DNA of 64,000 bases, from contig CP107851.1 of NCBI GenBank assembly GCA_036013505.1, forward strand, positions 7,798,001-7,862,000, given 5' to 3'. A program made the position numbers and the translations under genes. Below are positions 58,776 through 64,000 of this stretch, piece by piece. The notes beneath the pieces were generated by a model. It was not told the origin of the DNA. It worked only from the letters and a program-made list of their open reading frames with translations, and did no database searches. This stretch comes from Streptomyces sp. NBC_00510. Lineage in GTDB: Bacteria > Actinomycetota > Actinomycetes > Streptomycetales > Streptomycetaceae. Numbering within the stretch: the stretch's first letter is position 1; every line of letters begins with the position of its first letter.

Positions 58776-58785
58776 GTATCAATAC
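58776..58785. promoter_or_regulatory. GTAT-N2-ATAC site in the MocR/MFS intergenic region
   Basis: GTATCAATAC is an inverted repeat with GTAT arms; an additional GTAT lies immediately left (58772-58775). This short AT-rich block is the only such sequence between the two starts and overlaps the region where both promoters must lie. A MocR operator is plausible. Confidence 0.4.
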
Positions 58786-58810
58786 AAACTTTGGGTCAAG
58801 GGGGCAGTGC

Positions 58811-60160
58811 ATGCGATTCCCTCGCAGCCGCAGTGACATCGAGGACCTCGTACCGGGCGGCCGCGACGGCCGCCGCATGCTCTGGGTGAGCCTCACCGAC
58901 AAGGCCGGATCCGGCCTCTGGTACGGCACTTCGGCGCTCTACTACACCTACGTCGCCGGACTCGCCCCGCACGAGATCGGCCTCCTGCTCGGCGTCGCCG
59001 GTGCCGTGGGCATCGCGGGCACCCCCGTCGCGGGCCGGGTCGCGGACCGCGTGCCGCTCACCCGGCTGCTCCCGGCCGTCCACGCCCTGCGCGCCGCGGC
59101 CGCCGTCGGCATCCTGCTCACCGGCACCCTCTGGCTCCTGCTGCCCATCGCCGCGCTCGGCAGCCTCGGCGACCGCGCCGCCTCGGTCCTCACCAAGTTG
59201 TACGCCGCACGCGTCGCCGGCCCGGACCGCGTCCGCTACCAGGCCCTCCAGCGCACCGTGGTCAACATCGGCTTCGGCATCGGCGGCCTCGCCGCCGCCG
59301 TCGCCCTGGCCATCGGCACCGACACCGCCTACCGCACCATGCTCATCGGGGACGCCCTCTCCTTCGCCGGCGCCGCCCTGCTCGTCCTGCGCTGCGCCGA
59401 ACCGCCGTCCCCCGCACGCGTGGTGGCCGGCGCGCCCGCCGCCACCGGCGGGGAACCGCCCCGGACGAAGACAGCGGCCACCAGCCCCTGGCGCGACCGC
59501 GGCTACCTCGCCTACACCGCCACCGAGACCCTGCTGTTCCTCGACGACACGGCGCTCAACATCGGCCTGCCCCTGTGGATCGCCACCGCGACCGTCGCCC
59601 CGCGCAGCCTCGTCGCCCTGCTCTTCGTGCTCAACAACGTCCTCGTCGTGCTCTTCCAGGTCCGCCTCAGCCGCCTCGGGGACGAGCCGCGCAGGGCCGC
59701 CGCCTCCCTGCCGCTGCTCGGCGTCGCCTTCCTCGTCGCGGGCGGCGCCATGGCCGTCTCGGCCGTGGACTCGACGGGGACCGCCGTGGTCGCCCTCGTC
59801 GTCGCCGCCACGGCCTTCACCGCCGCGGAGATCGTCCACGCCGCGATCTCCTGGGAGTTGTCCCTCGCCCTCGCCCCCGGCCGGTCCCAGGGCGCCTACC
59901 TCGGCGTCCACGGACTCGCGCAGTCGGCCCAGCGCTCGGCCGGCCCGGTGCTGCTCACCTCCGCGGTCATGGCCGCGGGCCCGCTCGGCTGGCTCGGCCT
60001 CGGCGCCGGACTCGCCGCCGTCTCCGTCGGCCAGCGCACCCTCGTACGCCGCCGCCTGGACCGACTGGACGCCGCCGAACGCCCCGGGGCCGCGGCCCCG
60101 AAGACCCTCGCCGTCCCCAGCGGGACGCTCACTGTCAGTGGTGGCGATTACGGTGAGTGA
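58811..60160 (+). CDS. MFS transporter
   Basis: A 449-residue integral membrane protein with about 11-12 predicted helices in two halves joined by a Pro/Ala/Thr-rich loop near residue 200. The loop between helices 2 and 3 reads GRVADRVPLTRLLP, the usual MFS motif A region. Apolar helices such as LLLGVAGAVGIAGTPVAG and SLVALLFVLNNVLVVLF are evident. The substrate is unknown. AAGGGGG lies seven bases before the ATG. Divergent from the MocR gene, which probably controls it in response to an amine or PLP-linked ligand. Confidence 0.85.
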   Translation: MRFPRSRSDIEDLVPGGRDGRRMLWVSLTDKAGSGLWYGTSALYYTYVAGLAPHEIGLLLGVAGAVGIAGTPVAGRVADRVPLTRLLPAVHALRAAAAVGILLTGTLWLLLPIAALGSLGDRAASVLTKLYAARVAGPDRVRYQALQRTVVNIGFGIGGLAAAVALAIGTDTAYRTMLIGDALSFAGAALLVLRCAEPPSPARVVAGAPAATGGEPPRTKTAATSPWRDRGYLAYTATETLLFLDDTALNIGLPLWIATATVAPRSLVALLFVLNNVLVVLFQVRLSRLGDEPRRAAASLPLLGVAFLVAGGAMAVSAVDSTGTAVVALVVAATAFTAAEIVHAAISWELSLALAPGRSQGAYLGVHGLAQSAQRSAGPVLLTSAVMAAGPLGWLGLGAGLAAVSVGQRTLVRRRLDRLDAAERPGAAAPKTLAVPSGTLTVSGGDYGE

Positions 60161-60191
60161 CAGTTGACCGCCGTACCGAGGGGGAGCCGTC

Positions 60192-61124
60192 ATGGCACAC
60201 ACCAAGCACCGCAAGCAGAGCAGCCGCCCCGCCCGCCGCACCGCGAGGACCGGCCGGCGCACCCTGCGCCGCGAGTCACCGACCACCGTCGCCGTCCTCA
60301 CCGACCCCGCCGACTTCGACGCCATGCGCGGCTACCGCAGTTTCACCTTCGACGACCACGCGAGCTACCTGCGGCAGATCGAGGGCCTGCTGCGGTCGCT
60401 CGCCTCCCGAGGCATCCACGTCCGCGTCGGGCCCTTCGACCCGGCCGAGTACGCCGAGTACTGCGCCGACACCGGCCACGACCCCGACAGCTCACGCTCC
60501 CGCACGCGGTACGCCGCCGACGTCACCACGGCCGGCCCCACCGTCCCCTACTCGGGACAGCCCCTGGAACACCTCGTCACCGAGCTCGAGTACGAGGCGG
60601 GCCGCCAGGCCACCTGGGAACGGGCCTCCGGCATCCTGGCCCGCGCGGGGGACTGCGCCGGCTGCGGCGACGACCTCGCCCGCACCTCGTTCGACCGCGC
60701 CTCCCAGGCCCTGATGCGCCTCCTCGAAGCCGCGGGGCCCGGCCACCACCACCTCGTGTGCAGCGTGCCCGCCGAGGGCACCACACTGCTCGCCGCCATG
60801 CACGCCCGCTGCGACGAGCAGGGCATGGTCCACCTCGTCGAGGCCGAGGCCCTGGTCTGCTGCACCGTCATCGCCGCCGGGCTCGCCGAGGACAGCCCCG
60901 GCGGCCTCGTCCTGCGCAGCGGCACGGGCACCGGCCAACCCCCGCCCGACCGCCCGGACGAAGTCCGCGGCTGGACGCTGCGCGACGGCTGGCTCCAACC
61001 CCTCACCGAGGCACAGGTCTTCAACGCCTACTGCACCGACGCCGAGTCCGGCGACCCCGTACCCCCGGAGCCCGGCGTCGTCCACCGCCCGGGATTCGTC
61101 CTCCCGCCGCCGGAGGACGGCTGA
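60192..61124 (+). CDS. conserved protein of unknown function
   Basis: A 310-residue cytoplasmic protein. The first 25 residues are very basic (HRKQSSRPARRTARTGRRTL). A central part has FDAMRGYRSFTFDDHASYLR and VRVGPFDPAEYAEYC. A CAGCG pair near residue 155 and scattered Cys (MHARCDEQG, ALVCCTVIAAG) could bind metal but do not form a recognised motif. Domain unknown to me. AGGGGGAG precedes the ATG 31 bases after the MFS stop, so the two may be co-transcribed. A 16-bp terminator follows. Confidence 0.75.
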   Translation: MAHTKHRKQSSRPARRTARTGRRTLRRESPTTVAVLTDPADFDAMRGYRSFTFDDHASYLRQIEGLLRSLASRGIHVRVGPFDPAEYAEYCADTGHDPDSSRSRTRYAADVTTAGPTVPYSGQPLEHLVTELEYEAGRQATWERASGILARAGDCAGCGDDLARTSFDRASQALMRLLEAAGPGHHHLVCSVPAEGTTLLAAMHARCDEQGMVHLVEAEALVCCTVIAAGLAEDSPGGLVLRSGTGTGQPPPDRPDEVRGWTLRDGWLQPLTEAQVFNAYCTDAESGDPVPPEPGVVHRPGFVLPPPEDG

Positions 61125-61146
61125 GCACGGCGGAGCCCGGGAACGC

Positions 61147-61181
61147 CGAGGGGCGCCCCACCACCGGTGGGGCGCCCCTCG
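61147..61181. terminator. strong bidirectional terminator
   Basis: CGAGGGGCGCCCCACC (61147-61162) and GGTGGGGCGCCCCTCG (61166-61181) form a perfect 16-bp stem with a three-base loop between the convergent unknown gene and ptsI. Confidence 0.8.
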
Positions 61182-61197
61182 GGAGGACGGGAAGCCA

Positions 61198-62868
61198 TCA
61201 CTCCCCGGACAGCACCGCCTGCGCCGCGCGCCGCGCCTCGTCGGCCGTGTCGGTCGCCCGGGCGGCCGCCGCCGCCCGCTCGCACTGCGCCAGGGTGTAC
61301 TTCGCCAGCGTCGCCCGCACATAGGGGATCGACGCCGCGCCCATCGACAGGCTCGTCACACCCAGACCCGTCAGCACGCACGCCAGCAGAGGATCGGAGG
61401 CCGCCTCACCGCACACACCGCAGCTCTTGCCCTCGGCCCGCGCGGCCTCGGCCGCCGCGGACACCAGGTCCAGCAGCGCCGGCTGCCACGGATCCTGCAG
61501 CCGCGAGACCGAACCGACCTGCCGGTCCGCGGCGAAGGTGTACTGCGCCAGGTCGTTCGTCCCCAGCGAGAGGAACTCGACCTCCTGCAGGATCGACCGT
61601 GCCCGCAGGGCCGCCGACGGGATCTCCACCATTGCGCCGAACTTCGCGTGCAGCCCGGCCTCCCGGCACGCGTCCGCGAACGCCTTGGCGTCGATGCGGT
61701 CCGCCACCATCGGTGCCATGACCTCGAGGTACACCGGCAGGCCCTCGGCGGCCCTGGCGAGCGCCCGCAGCTGCGTGTGCAGCACATCGGGGTGGGCGAG
61801 CAGCGTCCGCAGGCCCCGCACGCCCAGCGCCGGGTTCGGCTCGTCCGCGGGCGTCAGGAACTCCAGCGGCTTGTCGGCACCCGCGTCCAGCACCCGGACC
61901 ACGACCCGGCCCTCGGGGAAGGCCTCCAGCACCTGCCGGTACGCCTCGACCTGCTTCTCCTCCGACGGCGCCTTCCGGGAGTCGTCCAGGAAGAGGAACT
62001 CCGTGCGGAACAGACCCACGCCCTCCGCGCCCGCCTTCACGGCCGCCTCGACGTCCGCGGGACCGCCGACGTTCGCCAGCAGCGGCACCTTGTGCCCGTC
62101 CGACGTGGCACCCGGCCCCGAGGTCGCGGCGAGCGCCGCCCTGCGCTCCTCGGCGGCCTTCGCCAGCTCGGCCCGCCGGTCCTTGTCCGGGTCGACGTAG
62201 ATGTCGCCGGTGCTGCCGTCCACGGCGATGACCGTGCCCTCCGCCAGCTCCGTGGCGCCCGGCAGCGCCACCACGGCGGGCACCCCCAGCGCACGCGCGA
62301 GGATCGCGCTGTGGCTGGTCGGCCCGCCCTCCTCGGTCACGAAGCCGAGCACCAGCGACGGGTCCAGCAGCGCGGTGTCGGCCGGCGCCAGGTCCCGCGC
62401 GATCAGCACGTACGGCTCGTCGCTGTCCGGGACGCCGGGCATCGGCACCCCGAGCAGCCGCGCCACGATCCGGTTGCGGACGTCGTCCAGGTCCGCGACG
62501 CGCCCCGCCAGGTACTCGCCCGCGTTGGCGAGCAGCGCACGGTAGGAGGCGAACGCGTCGTACACCGCGCGCTCCGCCGAGCTGCCCACCGCGATACGGC
62601 GCTCCACGTCGGCCATCAGCTCGGGGTCCTGCGCCATCAGCGCCTGGGCCTCCAGCACCGCCTGCGCCTCGCCGCCGGCCAGGTTGCCGCGCGCGATCAG
62701 GTCGTTGGCCACCGCCTCGACCGCCTGACGTGCCCGGGCCTGCTCCCGCGGCGCCTCGTCGGCCGGAATCTGCTTGGCCGGAGGCTCGAGAACCGCGGTC
62801 CCCATGTGCCGTACCTCGCCGATCGCCACGCCGTGGCTGACACCGACGCCTCGCAGCGTTGTCTCCAT
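61198..62868 (-). CDS. ptsI: PTS enzyme I (phosphoenolpyruvate-protein phosphotransferase)
   Basis: A 556-residue enzyme I, first phosphate carrier of the sugar phosphotransferase system. The phospho-accepting His is H186 in GGPTSHSAILARA. The C-terminal PEP domain has LFRTEFLFL, EIPSAALRARSI, LSLGTNDLAQY and the active Cys in CGVCGEAASDP. Streptomyces uses this PTS mainly for N-acetylglucosamine and fructose. It lies 80 bp downstream of crr on the same strand. HPr is encoded elsewhere. Expression is expected to respond to DasR through the site upstream of crr, or to a promoter of its own. Confidence 0.95.
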   Translation of the reverse strand: METTLRGVGVSHGVAIGEVRHMGTAVLEPPAKQIPADEAPREQARARQAVEAVANDLIARGNLAGGEAQAVLEAQALMAQDPELMADVERRIAVGSSAERAVYDAFASYRALLANAGEYLAGRVADLDDVRNRIVARLLGVPMPGVPDSDEPYVLIARDLAPADTALLDPSLVLGFVTEEGGPTSHSAILARALGVPAVVALPGATELAEGTVIAVDGSTGDIYVDPDKDRRAELAKAAEERRAALAATSGPGATSDGHKVPLLANVGGPADVEAAVKAGAEGVGLFRTEFLFLDDSRKAPSEEKQVEAYRQVLEAFPEGRVVVRVLDAGADKPLEFLTPADEPNPALGVRGLRTLLAHPDVLHTQLRALARAAEGLPVYLEVMAPMVADRIDAKAFADACREAGLHAKFGAMVEIPSAALRARSILQEVEFLSLGTNDLAQYTFAADRQVGSVSRLQDPWQPALLDLVSAAAEAARAEGKSCGVCGEAASDPLLACVLTGLGVTSLSMGAASIPYVRATLAKYTLAQCERAAAAARATDTADEARRAAQAVLSGE

Positions 62869-62948
62869 CTCACCCGTCTCCGGTTGTCGCGGACGCTCGC
62901 GACCGCGTTGCCTGTGTGTATGCGTCGGGAGTGGCCTTGCCGAAAAGG

Positions 62949-63398
62949 CTACGTCCAAGAGAAGAGCGTGGCCCCGGCGGTCACCTCTCCGTCCCCGACC
63001 AGACCGGTCAGCGCCTCGGCCGCCGCCTCAAGGGCCACCACCGGGCACACCGGGGACTTGCCGGCGGCCTCGACCGCCGCGGGGTCCCAGCGCACCATCT
63101 CCTGGCCGCGCACCACGGTGTCGCCCTTGTTGACGAGCACCTCGAAGCCCTCACCGTTCAGCTGCACCGTGTCGATGCCGAGATGGGTCAGCACCCCGTG
63201 CCCGTCCGCGTCCACCACGACGAACGCGTGCGCGTGCAGGGACACGACCACACCGTCCACCGGCGACACGGCCACCGACGGCTCGCGCACGGGGTCGATC
63301 GCCGTGCCGGGCCCCACCATGGCACCGGAGAACACGGGGTCGGGCACCGCGGCCAGACCGATGACGCGCCCGGTCAGGGGCGACGAGACAGTCGTCAT
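62949..63398 (-). CDS. crr: PTS glucose-type IIA protein
   Basis: A 149-residue PTS IIA protein of the glucose superfamily. The phospho-His is H72 in VLTHLGIDTVQL; the second His lies in SLHAHAFVV (55-57). In Streptomyces the IIA-Crr protein passes phosphate from HPr to the N-acetylglucosamine permease NagE2. GGAGG is seven bases before the ATG. A DasR-type operator is centred about 25 bp upstream of the start. It is the first gene of a crr-ptsI unit. Confidence 0.94.
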   Translation of the reverse strand: MTTVSSPLTGRVIGLAAVPDPVFSGAMVGPGTAIDPVREPSVAVSPVDGVVVSLHAHAFVVVDADGHGVLTHLGIDTVQLNGEGFEVLVNKGDTVVRGQEMVRWDPAAVEAAGKSPVCPVVALEAAAEALTGLVGDGEVTAGATLFSWT

Positions 63399-63415
63399 GA
63401 TGAAGCCTCCAAGCA

Positions 63416-63431
63416 AGTGGTCCAGACCACT
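63416..63431. promoter_or_regulatory. DasR-responsive element (dre)
   Basis: AGTGGTCCAGACCACT is a perfect palindrome (AGTGGTC-CA-GACCACT), differing in one base from the dre consensus form AGTGGTCTAGACCACT known upstream of Streptomyces PTS and GlcNAc genes. It ends 17 bases before the crr start, consistent with repression by DasR and release by glucosamine 6-phosphate. Confidence 0.88.
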
Positions 63432-63569
63432 CAAGTCTGCCACCCCCTTGAGGCCCGGCACACCATGCCACCGCACGCCACCCCCGATTTGCTCCGACCG
63501 GGCGCCTCCAGTACGTTGGGTCAACCCCCGCGACGAGAACGCCACGGAGACGTGCGTGCTCACAGCGGT

Positions 63570-63897
63570 GCGGTAAATCCGACGTAAAGCATCTGCTAAA
63601 GTCGGGGAGCGCGAAAGCCGAAAGGCAGAAACGCAAAAGCAGGAAATCCCCGCCGGCGGGAATCGGGCCCGAAAGAGTCTGATAAGCTGGTGACAACGAA
63701 GGGAAAGCCCGGAGGGGCCGGTGAAACGGTCTCGAAGGAAGCTTCCGTTCCTTGAGAACTCAACAGCGTGCCAAAAGTCAACGCCAGATATGTTGATACC
63801 CCGTCCATCTCGGACGAGGTTCCTTTGTAAAAACACAGCGAGGACGCTGGGCACGTCGGGATTATTCCTCCCGATGGTGCCGCTCTCGTGAAGACAT
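63570..63897 (+). promoter_or_regulatory. rRNA operon promoter and leader region
   Basis: This AT-richer stretch precedes 16S rRNA. TAAAGT (63597-63602) and TGATAAGCT (63680-63688) look like -10 boxes of multiple rrn promoters. AAGGAA/TTCCTT (63735-63753), TTGAGAACTCAA (63752-63763), CGTCC/GGACG near 63802-63817 and GGCAC..CGGG/CCCG..GGTGCC (63850-63881) are hairpins suited to antitermination and RNase III processing. Exact starts are not resolved. No gene is seen from 63432 to 63897. Confidence 0.65.
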
Positions 63898-64000
63898 TCA
63901 CGGAGAGTTTGATCCTGGCTCAGGACGAACGCTGGCGGCGTGCTTAACACATGCAAGTCGAACGGTGAAGCCCTTCGGGGTGGATCAGTGGCGAACGGGT
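63898..64000 (+). rRNA. 16S ribosomal RNA, 5' end (continues past window)
   Basis: The conserved 16S start GAGAGTTTGATCCTGGCTCA is followed by GACGAACGCTGGCGGCGTGC and ACATGCAAGTCGAACGGTGA, and the variable V1 segment GAAGCCCTTCGGGGTGGATC is typical of Streptomyces. Only about 103 bases lie in the window. Confidence 0.97.

Noticed and set aside
60131..60163. ACTGTCA...TGACAGT inverted repeat near the end of the MFS gene
   Set aside because: Seven-base arms 19 bases apart, partly inside coding sequence, with no regulator candidate. Not strong enough to call an operator.
1..64000. mobile elements, CRISPR arrays, attachment sites
   Set aside because: No transposase, integrase, regularly spaced repeat or tRNA-linked duplication was seen on either strand.

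Overview
The window is high-GC actinobacterial DNA and almost certainly a Streptomyces chromosome. The main signs are extreme G/C bias at third codon positions, many GTG starts with GGAGG-type ribosome sites, ATGA/GTGA gene overlaps, a complete conservon (cvnABCD), an NsdA-type developmental regulator, a crr-ptsI locus with a DasR operator, and the 5' end of a Streptomyces-type 16S rRNA gene at the right edge. I see no insertion sequence, prophage, CRISPR array, tRNA or origin. It reads as ordinary chromosome backbone with several lineage-specific operons.

Layout. 1-3.5 kb: end of an alpha/beta hydrolase, then leftward genes for cysteine oxidation (cysteine dioxygenase plus rhodanese, behind a possible leader peptide), a chloramphenicol-phosphotransferase-like kinase, an APH-like kinase and an isochorismatase-fold protein. 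3.6-9.4 kb: a lipid-CoA locus, with an acyl-CoA synthetase divergent from crotonase, a tandem DUF35 protein and two thiolase-fold proteins that lack the nucleophilic Cys. The shared promoter carries a KstR-type motif and a CTGAC-N5-GTCAG palindrome. A related DUF35/thiolase pair at 44.7-46.4 kb has the same palindrome. 9.5-22.3 kb: regulators and envelope genes (DUF397, a large AAA/LuxR-type regulator, an amidase, an APH-like protein, an NsdA-like TPR protein, a PAS/SpoIIE phosphatase, and a HEAT-repeat protein behind a structured leader). 22.9-26.2 kb: two overlapping GT4 glycosyltransferases and an SGNH hydrolase. 26.2-29.8 kb: 5-oxoprolinase.

29.9-37.1 kb: a three-gene SMC-like module with the gene order of MukFEB/JetABC. 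It has a leaderless first gene, a 1573-residue head-coil-hinge-coil-head ATPase with an unusual Walker B, and no JetD-type nuclease beside it. 37.2-42.2 kb: a small membrane protein and the conservon, with a 16-bp perfect hairpin between cvnC and cvnD. 42.2-44.5 kb: glpF-glpK.

46.5-52.1 kb: a coherent but poorly understood operon. It holds a Nudix-wHTH regulator with tandem operators over its own promoter, a J-domain/pseudokinase fusion, a vWA protein and a diverged adenylosuccinate-synthetase paralogue. It meets head-on, with a 70-bp gene overlap, a TerD-vWA protein. I read this as a Ter-type stress or nucleotide-signalling system, and it is one of the two best candidates for undescribed biology, the SMC-like module being the other. 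52.3-61.1 kb: a Nudix hydrolase, a GH31 glycosidase, acetoacetyl-CoA synthetase, a MocR regulator divergent from an MFS transporter, and an unknown protein. 61.2-64 kb: ptsI, crr, a DasR site, the rrn leader and the start of 16S rRNA.
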